Below are positions 53,582 through 64,000 of a stretch of DNA of 64,000 nucleotides, in pieces. The stretch is from Trametes villosa (lineage: Eukaryota > Basidiomycota > Agaricomycetes > Polyporales > Polyporaceae): the NCBI GenBank assembly GCA_002964805.2, contig PUDQ02000014.1, forward strand, positions 558,001 through 622,000, in the 5' to 3' direction. The number at the start of each line of letters is the position of its first letter. Position 1 is the stretch's first letter. The notes beneath the pieces were generated by a model. It was given only the letters and a program-made list of their open reading frames with translations, was not told the DNA's origin and ran no database searches. Made by a program: the position numbers and the translations under genes.

Positions 53582-56500
53582 CGCATGGACGTGTGGTTGA
53601 ACATCCGTTCTGGCTTGAATGGCGGGACAATGGGCGGCCAATCCCTACAAAACGTGGCGCGTGAGCGGCGAAGCGCGCATTGAACCACTCCGTCCAAGCG
53701 CGAGTCTTTGCCTCGGGACTACGCCACAGGACGGAGGGGCCTACCAATTTCTGGAGGCAAATCTAGTTCGTAGGGCGATACCCCTACCGACAGACAGCTC
53801 ATTAAGACGCGCCTTGGGGATGTTGAGCGCTGAGCGGTCACTGCGGTAGCGTTGGGGTCGTTGAGACCCCCGGGACTAAGTTTCAGGACTGGCTGAGATT
53901 AATTATAAGCGTCATGGTGAGGAGTCGGCTGAATACGATACTTACCGTCAAGCAATGTTGAGAGCGTATCGCGTTTCCACTCACAGGCTGTCCGCGTCGT
54001 ACTTTGTTGGGAGACACCACTCGCACCTCATATGGCGATAAGTTATGTTCTATGCATCGGAAGGCATCCTTCGTCGTGGAGCGACGTGTAAGGGAGTCTG
54101 CAAACTCTAGGGACAATGAGCGTGGTCCCGAGCACTTCATCGGAAAGGATGGGTCCATGCGTGCGTACTCACACTGTAGTCATCTGCAACACCTGAGATC
54201 TCGAATATCAGGACTTTGAGAGGGGTCGGTAAGGCGCGTATAGAATATATGCGAGCCTGAGTACGTCGGGGCAGGACGACTCGATAACCCCGCCGCAGGC
54301 GAGCTCAGCGTTGGGCGCTCCTAGGGATTTCGGCAAAAGCCGGCTAATGGATGTCAGTGTGATCGGGGCGCTTAGCACTTGGCTCTGGCCACAACGACGC
54401 TTGACATGGACAGCTTACTCTCAGTAACTTGCTAGCCTTCGTCGCCACAGTATCTCATACCTGTCGCTCAACTGGAATACTGAAGGACTCACTGAACGGA
54501 CACTCTGCTGTAGTGTCTTTTGGTTTCCTAGACCAGTGGAATACTACTACATAGCTAGGGACCTGCCGGCGGAACCGAGCATGCCTACTGAAGGGCACGC
54601 AATCTACTAGGAAGGATGTCGGGGCTCTATTGCTGGTACAATTTACGCCTCACTAGGTGAGTGATATATACCAGCGTCATTGCTCTCGTGAAGTACCAGT
54701 GAATCTGGAGTCTCCGACTTCGACGCTCAGGGGCTGTATGCGCGTTCAATCGCGTCTTCCGCCATGGATATTGTAATTCAATGCGCGTCTGCGCCAGCGA
54801 CCGAGTACCACGGTGCCTGCTCGTGAAAGGAGACATCATCGACACGCCGTGCTCGTTCCTCGGATGATCAAACGACGTTCTTCGTGCCCCTTGACTAGGA
54901 CCCTACTCCGCAGCCTGCCGCGTTTGCTTCGCATCTCTAGTCCCTTGCAGATCCTCCAGGGAGGGCAGCGCGTCTGCCTTGGTACACGCCGCGTGCCCTC
55001 CCGACGACGTTTGCTCGGTTCAAGTAGATCGCTTGCCACCCGTATCGAATATCCTCTCGCACCCGAGCGTTAGCCATAATGTGGCGTAGAAGATCCCTCC
55101 CATCAGAGTACGCAGCGAGGCTTCAGGCCTTAAGGCGTACGCTCGGCTCTTGAGACAGCTCGTCCGAAAATCCCGGCTCCCTCATTTATCTCGGTCTTGA
55201 TCTTCATGCGCTTCCGGTGCTACCATTCGTGTCGCGAAGTCATTCTATGCCCGGTACGTTCTTTGCCTATTCGCGGAATGTATTGCGCAGCCCTTCTAGT
55301 GTCGGTGTACGCCCGGCCTTTCAAACGCAAGACGTCTACGCTGCGGCCGACCTTCTTTGATGACATCGCCCCCTCTGACTCCAGCTCTATCACCCCTATC
55401 AGGCACGCCGTGGCCGGCCTCTATGTCGCGCCTCACAGCAACACCTGTTCTGTCACCCCTGACGACACATATAGTTCTTCTGCCGGTCATCTGCTGCTCA
55501 CGACGACGCCGGGCTCTTCTCCCGTCCCACGCGATGCGTCCTGAAACGCGCAGGCCGCCCAGACGAGGCCAAGGCGAGCTAAATGCGGCTCTACACCCGT
55601 CGTCTGCGACGCAGAAGTGAGTGCCCCATCTGCGCTTCCCTTCTCCCATTCAGCCAGCCTCTCCATGGTATGTGCTTCTGTCCTTGTATGGGCACGGGAT
55701 ACCGCGGTCTGCCCCCGCACAGGCTTAGGCTCTGAGAAGAGAGCTGGGGCGGCACGTCGGCAGACGGCCGCGGGACGACGCGTGCCCCGCGCTCGCGTTC
55801 ACGGAGGCGTGGGGCGCGTGCGGGGCGTGGGTCGCGTCCCCGCTGCGCGTGCAGATCTTCCCAAGCGCCCCCCGCTACGAGCGACGCGCGGGGGTACCCC
55901 GGCGAAATAGACTCAGTGGCTATTTGACCGTGTCGCCCGGCGGGCGCGCCCTTCTCGCCCCTAGGGCCTGCGCACCGGTGCACCGGCGTGCTTGATTGAC
56001 TTCGTGGGCGGCCCCTCGACGTCGGACCCTCGACGTGCGAAGCCCGCGCGCGGGCCGGTCTGCGGCCGACCCGGGGTTCGCTGGCTTCGCATATCCCTCC
56101 TTCGTGGCGTTCTGGGATCGCTCCTGTCTGTATGCCGGGAGGCTGTAGCCTGTGGGCCGGGTTCTGGAGGAGAACTGGAAGCCTGCGCCCATACGTGGGA
56201 GGTGCGCTCGCTTGCGCTGTTAAGAGCGCGGACCCGCGGGGAGGGTCTGCAGGAGCCCTCTGGGTCGTCGTAGCAGCGTCGGCGGAGGTAGGCCAGAGAA
56301 CCCATGACGGTGTGGCGCATATACGGGGATATGAACACCGGGTTGCCCGTGGCGCGTCGCGTCATGGGCGAGGTGTGCGCGACCCCCGAGCATGCACGGT
56401 GACCGCAGCGTGCATGCTCCTGTGGGAGCTACACGTTACGTCCCATGAGGACGATTAATTCTGTGCGATAGTTCAGCGATGCAATCCACATCGAGCCTCG

Positions 56501-59500
56501 TTCATTAAGAGCCCGTCCAAGGCCTACACGAGTCCAGGTCGTCAATGCGTCCCGTTCACTTAACCTCTCCCGTAGCCCATTCCCTGGCCACGCACCGCTG
56601 TTAGCCAGCTGCAACGAGGCCGATGCTGCAGCGCACGTCTATCGACTGAATAGAGTCGATAGACGTGCACGTAAGCCCGTCCAGCGTTCGTGTGCCCTGA
56701 TCCGCTCGCCCCGGGACCCGAGCTACTGCTGTCGGGCGTGGAAGACGCCCGGGCTTCCCCGCCCAGCGCGCTTCGTGATGCGCCACAACGCTCGCGCTCG
56801 CGGGCTGCCCGTTTCTGGCGGCTTCGTGGCGTGCGTGGCGTTGGACCGCCGATCCTCCCCATCCGCTTTGGCAGTCGCGCATACCGCGGCGGACGTCGTG
56901 TGCTTAGCGTACTGTCTATCTGGCTACTGCCAGAATGGCGCAAATGCAGTGCGGCGAGCTGTTCAGCGGTGCGCGGAGATGATATTCAGTGCGCGATATC
57001 CGCTGGGATGTGCGTAAAGAGCGTAAAGACGTACATGCATGAGGACGGGGATGACGCGCGGCGGCGCGCGGCTGTCACTTAGGCTCGAGCCGCCTCTTGC
57101 TGTCCGGCGTTTCCCCACTTCGGACAGGGCGAGCGCGACGCTTGATGCTTGTTGCGCCGAGAGTAATAGCCAGGCCTTCGATAGAGTAGAGGTCGTCGCC
57201 ATCGTCGTCGTACGTCTCGCGTTTTCAAGCTTCGATGGCCGTGCTCAAAATGTGAATACAGCCAGAGGCAGAATGACGTGCGAGATACGCCGCCGCTGTG
57301 CAATCTGGCACGGCGGCGGCGTGCTTCGCGTTGTGCGTCGCGGGGCATGGCCGGCGGTAAGCAGCCCGGACTTTCTCCAGCGGGGAACGCGAGGGGAGCG
57401 GCGGGCATAGGTGGTCTGGGCCACGGGGTCCAGGGCCTGGCATGTCGCCGATGTCCTGATGGTCTCGTCAGGACGTTAGGTGCCATGTCAAGCTAGGGAA
57501 GCGTCTCTCGCCTGGACGGAGATGCAGAGACCAATCGGAATAAGTGCGACGGTGCGTATTCGTCGGTTTTCCTCTAGGCGCTCCTCGAGCGGGCCTTCGT
57601 TCCTTGCAGTAGAATGCCCATGCGGGGGATGAGGGACAGGGTTGCAAGAAGCAAATGGTGCTGTGAGTGATTTCCCTCGCTCTCGACTCGGTTAATCCAT
57701 CCTCATCGACCGCAGTGGGCCACTGAGCGGCCCCGGTGCCGCCACCCGAGGGCCGCAGCGACTTGCAGACATGGACACCGGGCCTGGCCGTGCTCGGGTT
57801 TGCCCCGACTGTGGCAGCGCGAGTCCTGCTCGGGCGTGTCACGGCGTGCCGGCGTTCTACGTTCCAATAGCGTGCGGCGCGCAGCATCCGAATCTGATGT
57901 TCGCTATCAGACACCGGCGGGCAGCTGAGTTGCAGAGCGTGTCAATGTCGCTGAATTTCCCGTTGCACGCCGACCCTGTACCGGCGGACCTCGCTCCCCC
58001 CTCCGCTGCCCGCCATGTGCTGTGTGCGGTATCCTCGAAAATGGTCGGCTAGTACTACTGCGGCGCGTAGGGGGCAGCACATGACCCCGTGCTGTAACGG
58101 TCGTAACAATATCAGACGGCGCGCGAGAATTCGAACGCGAGCGCGAACCTTGGGAACCCCGGCTGGCAGCGAACCCCGCGGACTCGCCAGCGCCGGAAGC
58201 GGCGGCGCGACTTACGAGGGGCGCGGCACGCTTGCCTGGGCCGGGTGCGAGAGCTTAAGAGGCACTGCTCCGCGCTGCGAGCTCTAAACTGTGCAATGAA
58301 CGTTTGTTTGCGCGGCGGCCGGGTGCTTCGCCCGCGGGCGGCGCGTGTTACGTGTCCGTGCGTGTGGAAGGGCGTGCTCTATCGCGTTAATACTCCCGGG
58401 GAGTTCGGAAGTTCGAGAAGCGTGCTCTAAATGGTGCGCAACGCTCTCTCGCTCGAGGAATGTGAGGCCAGGAAAGCCGATGATGTATCAGATAGGTGCG
58501 TGTTCTGCGTCTCTGCGCGACGTCGGCTGTGGTGCGGGAAGGCCACACAAAGACCTACCTGCACGAGGTGGCCGTCGCCGGCCGGGCTTCATTTCGGCCA
58601 TCTGCGCGCTGACGAATATGAATGACATGACCGGTGTCGGGCGCGGAGACGCGTTGACGACGGCGTGTTGCGCGCTCGAGCACAGTCTGCATGTCCGTTC
58701 GGTGTTCATGCCACTGCCAGGGGAATGCTGGACGTGATGCATCATGCATCATGCATACGGTCTGTCATAACGGAGCTGGGCAAGCTGTGCATCCGTCGCA
58801 CGCTTGATCGCCGGACTCAGACGCGAGAGGGGGCGAGGCGAGGTCGCCAGCGGAGGTGGGGATCGCGCGTAACTGGCGCGTAAGTGTATTCTTGATGCGC
58901 CCGCCTGCAATTCCGGCTAGCGAGCAGGCTTGCTTTGTGGGCGTTATGCTGTGTGCGGCTCGCCTGGATGCTGTACAGTGCTTGTGCTGGCTGCCGGCTG
59001 CGACCCGGTGACTATGAACACGGCGAACAGACGAGGAGACGAAATGGACGCGGCTTGGCGACGGACATGATGAACACACGAGGGTGACGGGGCAAACTGG
59101 GTTCCTGGGGACGCGAAGGCGAAGAGACCGGCGACACTGACAGATGCCGGCAACGTGAACGGCTGGGCCAGCAGGAAGATAACCGGGGTTCCTCTTATGC
59201 TCACACGGGCCCGCCGGTGGACAGATGGACGGGCGACGTGGGCGAATAGCTGTATTCCCCGCCGGGAGCAGTAGCGCGTGCGAGCGCACCTGGAGTGAGA
59301 TGAAACGGGAGGCGGTGGGTTGCCAGATGGAGTGGGACGACGGCGGGCGCGGGACGGGCGGGCTCGAATAGGCAGGCGGGGCGGGGAGCTGTCCCGGTCA
59401 GAAGGGCCGTGCGCGCGTGGGGAGGGCGGTCGATGTCCGGCGGTAGGACTCGGGGAATTGAGTGGGCGGGGCTAGCCGAGGAAAGATGCCGGCGCACGCG

Positions 59501-60701
59501 TCGGCTCGGGAGGTGTGCGCAGATCAGGAGGACTCGGAGGCCCTGGGAGGGCTGTGGCGGTAGGCTCGCCGCTCGCCTCGATCGCACGCGGGATGCGCGG
59601 GATCGCCAGCCCTGCAGCGAACCAGGACGCGGACGGGCGCAGGTGAAGGGTGCGCGGGCTGCTACAGGGGGAAGAGGACGCACGGAGAGCCGCGTCCCCG
59701 CATCGGGGAGGTGCGTGCCCATGTTTGGACTCGGAGGGCGAGGGGAAGGGGGAGGACGATCGGGGGACGAAGGCGAGTGAGTGATCGATCGCGCGTCCGT
59801 CGTGGCGTCCGAGGGCGATCTCCCATGGATCTCGCCCAGGACGCGTCTAATCCCGCTCGCCAGGCGAATATCTGACCTCCATCAGTCTGTTTCTCCTCGT
59901 TCCATCTCGTCGTCTGTCTCGTCTCGCGAGTGCGCAGACAGGCGTGCGACGCCAAGCTCGCGCGGTGGGAGCAACAGCCCCCGTCTGCCGCGTGCAGCCC
60001 GTGCAGGGCTGGCGTCGCATGCGCATTGACGTCGGCCTCTCTACCGGCACCCGCGCCGCTCCCACTCTTCAGTATACAATCGCGCTCCATCAGCATGCTC
60101 AGGCTCTGCTGGCGTTCAACGCCACGCCTGCGCCCGCGCGCCGTGTCGCATTCCTCAGGTTCGCGCCGCGTCAGGGAGGGCGCTTCCCTGGCTCGGGCGG
60201 CGGACGAAGAAGGGCAGAGGCAAGGGCTTCATATGCGCCTAACTGTCACCCCGGCCGCTTCGCGCTTCCTTCTTCCTGTCGCCCGCCCGAAGAGGCGAGG
60301 CGTGGCCCGTATCTGCGCTCGCTGCCCGCCGCGTCCCGCCCGCGGCGCTTCGACCAGGTGCAGCCGCCTTCGAATGCCCCTTCGCCGGACGCGTTGCCGC
60401 TGCTAATCACCGCCCCCCAGCGGGGTACGGCCGTTCGGTTTCGGGCGATGCGCATTCGCCGTCTACCCGCAGGAGGCTCCCGCGCCCACGCGCCAGCACG
60501 AGGTCGAGGCATCGAGGGATAATGCATAATGCATTTAAATGGATGATGCGTAATGCGCCCGTTAATGTACGCCAATTGACTTTGGGTTGCGGGCCGTGCG
60601 ATTGGCCCGCGGGGGCAGTCGGACTCGCTGGCTGGGCCGGAGGGCGCAAACGCGCTGCCTTCTCGTCGAGAACCACGGCCGTGCATGCTTCGCCCGGCCC
60701 A
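53582..60701. other. Seven kilobases of GC-rich DNA without an assignable gene
   Basis: Many overlapping frames are open only because of GC content. Between about 55.2 and 56.4 kb the plus strand has donor/acceptor-like signals (GTATGT near 55669, GGCTTAG near 55729) and a protein-like stretch (CPALAFTEAWGACGAWVASP). I could not build a consistent model there. A strong hairpin lies at 56633-56668. Nothing else stands out. Confidence 0.4.
56633..56668. repeat. Perfect 15-bp hairpin with 6-nt loop
   Basis: The arms GCACGTCTATCGACT (56633-56647) and AGTCGATAGACGTGC (56654-56668) are exact reverse complements around the loop GAATAG. No T-run follows that would make it a bacterial-type terminator. 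It stands alone in gene-poor DNA. Confidence 0.85.
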
Positions 60702-60707
60702 TATAAA
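60702..60707 (+). promoter_or_regulatory. TATA box of the ICMT-like gene
   Basis: TATAAA followed by a pyrimidine-rich stretch, about 265 nt before the ATG; implies a leader of about 230 nt. Confidence 0.5.
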
Positions 60708-60968
60708 CACGTACGCCCTTCCCTCCCACACAGAGCCTATTTCTCCCTCCCCTGTCCAGCCCTCCCCGTCCACGCCTCTCCCCTCCCGCCCCCGCCACAC
60801 GCACTAGCCTGCCTGCCTCTCGGGCCTTGCACGCTCCTCCTTATCGCGCGTTCGTTCGTTTCGGGCTTCGCGCCATACACTGCAAAAGAACGCGACAGCG
60901 AAGATCAGCTGCGGCGCCGCGCTGCGACATTTCTCCTCCTCCTCCCCTGCCTCCTCTGCCTCGCCGCC

Positions 60969-62195
60969 ATGCTCGCGACAGCCGACCACGACGCGGCCTC
61001 AGCCTCCGCGCTCCTGCCCGCCGCGCTGAAGATCGGTGCGCTGCTTGCGACGGGCTACGCGGTGCACCGCGCGCTCTCGCCGCCGAACCCCCCGCCCGCG
61101 CCGAAGACGTGCATCGACGACCGCACCCTGTTCGAGCGCGCGATCCGCCATGTCACGTTCTGCAGCAAGGTTCGTCGCGCTCTCTTTATGATTTGAGTTT
61201 CGAGTCGTATCGCGTCGTGCTGTGACGCGGGGGGAGGGGGAGGGGGCGTTCCCACCCCTCGCGTTCAATCGGCCTTCTGGTCTTCTCGAGCCCCGCACTC
61301 TGCCCATGCCGCGCGGCGCGCAGCTGGGCAGGGACACATGAGCGCACCGTCGCTAACTTTGTCTGCGGCGCGGGGTGTTGCCTGGTGTTGCGTAGGGACG
61401 CGCGCTGACGGTCGGTCCCACACGCAGATGCTGACCTGGGCGATCGTCCTGTGCGACGCGCTCGCGACGCTCCACCTCGCCGCGCCCAACCCGCTCACGC
61501 GCCCGCTCGCGGCAGTCCTCCTCCCCGCGCCCTTCCTCCCCCCTCTTTCCTCATCATCATCATCATCCGCGTCCGTCTCGTTCGCGTCGATACCCACCTC
61601 TCCTTCCCCCTCATCACCAATAGCATCTAATTCAACAACATCAATATCACCAATCGCGTTCGCACACGCGCTGACGACGCCGCACCCGGTCCTCCTCCTG
61701 GGCGCGGCCCTCGCGGCGGGCGGCGCGGCGCTGCGGCTCGCGTGCTTCCGCGCGCTCGGCGCGCTGTTCACGTTCGAGCTCACCATCTCGCCGACGCACA
61801 CGCTCGTGACCGACGGGCCGTACGCGTACGTGCGCCACCCGAGCTACGCGGGCGTGTACGCCGTCCTGCTGGGCGCGTCCGCGGTGATGCTCGCGCCTGG
61901 GGCGTGGCTCCGGGCTGCGTGGCTCGACCCCAGCGCGCTTGCTCTGTGGAGGTGCGCGGTAGGGGCGGGGAGTGGGGCAGAGGTAGGAGGGGTAGGAGGG
62001 ACGGTGGGAGAAGGGGCGGGCGCGGTGCTGGCGTGGGCGTTCGTGGCGTTCTGGGGGACGAAGGTGGTGTACGCGCTCCGGAGCACGAACCGGCGCGTGG
62101 GCACGGAGGACGCGGAGCTGTTCCGCGTGTTTGGCGCGCAGTGGGAGGAGTGGGCGGCGCGCGTGCGCTGGAGGCTTGTTCCGTGGGTGTTTTAG
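60969..62195 (+). CDS. Isoprenylcysteine carboxyl methyltransferase-like membrane protein
   Basis: Two exons (60969-61169 and 61428-62195), 322 residues. Integral-membrane methyltransferase of the ICMT/Ste14 type, which methylates the C-terminal prenylated cysteine of CaaX proteins (Ras-like GTPases, mating pheromones) at the ER. The SAM- and substrate-binding core is clear: ALFTFELTISPTHTLVTDGP, YAYVRHPSYAGVY, a transmembrane helix, then STNRRVGTEDAELFRVFGAQ and EEWAARVRWRLVPWVF. Hydrophobic helices occur near residues 13-32, 68-90 and 145-165. Between the second and third helix lies a 45-residue Ser/Pro/Thr insertion with poly-Ser from a TCA microsatellite (61551-61566), unusual for the family and placed in a loop. 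Slightly longer than the usual 240-290 residues. Confidence 0.85.
61551..61566 (+). repeat. TCA microsatellite in the ICMT-like coding sequence
   Basis: Five TCA units within a longer Ser-rich stretch, translated as poly-Ser in a predicted loop. Confidence 0.8.
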
Positions 62196-64000
62196 CACTA
62201 GCTGTGAGGGATAGTATTTATTGAGGCGTGAGGGAGGGACGGATACTTGGTTGAGAGGGCATGGTGTACATAGCGGAGGCGCGTCGTCCCTGTATAGAAG
62301 ATTCAAAGGCACCGCGAAGTCGGGCGCGAGGAGTTGAGAGTAGAGAACTTTGGAAGCATACCCGTTCATGTAGTACGATTACAGCCATCCTCTGGCGATA
62401 TGTCGAAAATTGTGAAACTTAGCACTACTCCGTAGGTCCGAGTCCATTCGTACCAGCGGCCCAAGTTGCAGACGCGTCTAACATCAACGGTACGAACATC
62501 CTGCACGAGCCAGGATGACCCCCAGAGCTTCGCGATCCAGGCTCGAGCTCACTGACGAGCAGAAGGCCTACCGTGACTGCCGCGCCGTGCGATCCCGCCG
62601 AGATCTGTCGCTGCCACACTCTATCAGGTGGCGCGCGGGGGATCCGCGCGCGAAGCGTCCGCGAAGGCAGCAGCAGTCAGACGGAGCGCGCCCGATCGCA
62701 GCCTCGGCCCCCCACTCGTGCGCTGGGTTCGAAATCCACGCATCTTGGAAGTTGGCCGGATGAAATTGGCGTTTTGGGTGACGGTGCGATCTGACGCCGT
62801 GTGCCGGGGTCGACGAGCGAGATGTGGCGCGAGGGAGGGCTTCTTGTATCTGCTCGCCGTTGGGTATCATCGGAGGGCCAGCCTAGACGAGGGGAGGCCG
62901 AGATCGGGTGAGATGCGGCGTGGGCATGAGGAAACGGAGTGACGGGGTGGATGGCGACATGCGCGGGGGCGTGTTCAATCCAATCCAGCTTGCGGGAGGG
63001 ACGAACATCAGAGGTGAAGATAGCGCGGGTTTGGCCGCGTAGATTCGAGGCCTGTGGAAAATCAGGTCTGTCTGTGCGAAGCATCGAAGTACGGGGGAGG
63101 GGGGTTCTATGGGGCGAGCATACATGCCTGTGCCAAAGTGAGAGTTCAAATAAGATAAACCGATATCCCAACGTGTGTATTGCGTCCGAGAGGCGCGATG
63201 AGTGCCAGACCCGAGTCTGACACAGTTCTGGCCGGGGTAGGCGGGATGCCCCTTGTAGGGAGTTACAAATGAATACCACGGCACATAGCTGACGATAGCG
63301 ACTCGCGCGACCTCGTACCTGTATAAGAGATCGGAAGCTCATATCGAATGCTCAGTGAGCTGCGAACTGTCAGATCAGCGGAAGGCGGAGTTGTGGTATT
63401 TGCCTACTTTGCCATGCGCAAGGTTGCACACAACGCCACGATCCTACGCCGTGAGCGCCATTCTTTTCTACTGGAGGCGAGGGTTCGCAACTCCGCGGCG
63501 GTAGGTTGAGTGACGACTTCAAAGGCCGCGGCGTCAGTGGACGCCGTCACGGCGTTTGCGACGCTACTTGCTGGATTCGGAATACCACTTGCGTGACGCT
63601 CGATTCGCGGAGGATTCACAGTCTGATGTGCGTGTAACGGATTAGACTTTCATGCATTCCTTGAGGTTCCTATGACGCTGTGAAAACTATCTCAGCAGAG
63701 TACCAGGTGGTGGTACGGACGAACTCACGTATGTCAAGCGCCTGACGCCACAATGGGCGGCTGAGACAGACGCCGCCACGTGGCAGGGAGTAGCTCCAAC
63801 TTGTGGACCTCGCGTACCTCGGTTACGTTCTTTGTTCGTTAACCGAGTCGCCAGCAACGCCGACTCGAAACCGCACACGACGTGCCTGTGACACAGCAAA
63901 GGGAGGGGAAAGGCTCCTGGGCGCACGCCAAGGGACTGACTGGACTGTGATGTGCGCAAACTTACGGTCATCGATCCAATCGTGCTGCCCAAGTGGCCTT
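62196..64000. other. Right edge; possible minus-strand gene
   Basis: No recognised product. A minus-strand frame starting MNPPRIERHASGIPNPASSV (ATG at 63619) is plausible protein. It could splice (GTAGGC near 63400, acceptor GTTCGCAG near 63355) to LSIRYELPISYTG and further exons between 63340 and 62680. I could not decide on a frame, so it is not called as a gene. Confidence 0.3.

Noticed and set aside
55197..56460. A gene on the plus strand with CPIC and CPALAFTEAW segments
   Set aside because: Individual splice signals look fair, but no continuous model could be built and opposite-strand frames are equally open; mentioned only as an unresolved stretch.
58735..58757. ATGCATC tandem repeat as a CRISPR- or telomere-like array
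   Set aside because: Only about three 7-bp units and no spacers; simple repeat noise.
62720..62740. TTCGAAA stretch resembling a tRNA T-loop
   Set aside because: The flanking bases cannot form a 5-bp T-stem, and no acceptor or anticodon arm is found.

Overview
This window looks like nuclear DNA of a filamentous basidiomycete, probably an Agaricomycete (a polypore-type wood-rot fungus is a guess). The signs are GC-rich coding sequence, many short introns of about 45-80 nt with GT(A/G)(A/C/T)G(T/C) donors and CTAAC/CTGAC branch points, TATA boxes about 75-130 nt upstream of several start codons, and families typical of such fungi. No bacterial, organellar, rRNA, tRNA or CRISPR feature was recognised. 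Gene models below were spliced by eye, so outer ends are firmer than some internal junctions.

Layout. 1-31 kb is a hydrolase-rich region: three paralogous HSL-type esterases (one at 1.7 kb, a tandem pair at 25.8-30.3 kb), three paralogous secreted serine carboxypeptidases (3.9-6.2, 18.7-21.0 and 21.5-23.7 kb), a phytanoyl-CoA-dioxygenase-like oxygenase (7.4 kb), an alpha/beta hydrolase (9-10.2 kb), a secreted sedolisin (11.1-13.4 kb), two paralogous serine palmitoyltransferase small-subunit-like membrane proteins (15.0 and 17.2 kb) and an epoxide-hydrolase-like enzyme (24.4 kb). Secreted endo-, exo- and carboxypeptidases next to esterases suit extracellular protein and ester breakdown. There is no core biosynthetic enzyme such as a PKS, NRPS or terpene synthase.

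32.7-53.5 kb is dominated by a locally expanded family of C2H2-like zinc-finger proteins. Six gene models and at least two wrecks lie there, on the plus strand at 32.8-35.7 kb and on the minus strand at 41.6-53.4 kb. A plant-COMT-like O-methyltransferase with a very long disordered tail sits between the two groups. Intact members share an architecture not given away by the fingers: a short N-terminal helical segment encoded by the first exon(s), ended by a phase-2 intron at the same place, then a basic disordered linker, then Cys/His fingers. Large duplicated blocks (45.8-46.9 = 51.3-52.45 kb) and a 1.18 kb transposon-like insertion with inverted ends and a 7-bp target duplication show that the locus is unstable.

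53.5-60.9 kb is GC-rich and gene-poor; nothing there could be named. An isoprenylcysteine carboxyl methyltransferase-like gene follows at 61-62.2 kb, and the last 1.8 kb holds only a doubtful minus-strand reading frame.

The best candidates for undescribed biology are the zinc-finger family with its shared N-terminal module, the pair Z1/Z2 joined in frame through two amber codons, and the tandem SPT small-subunit pair.
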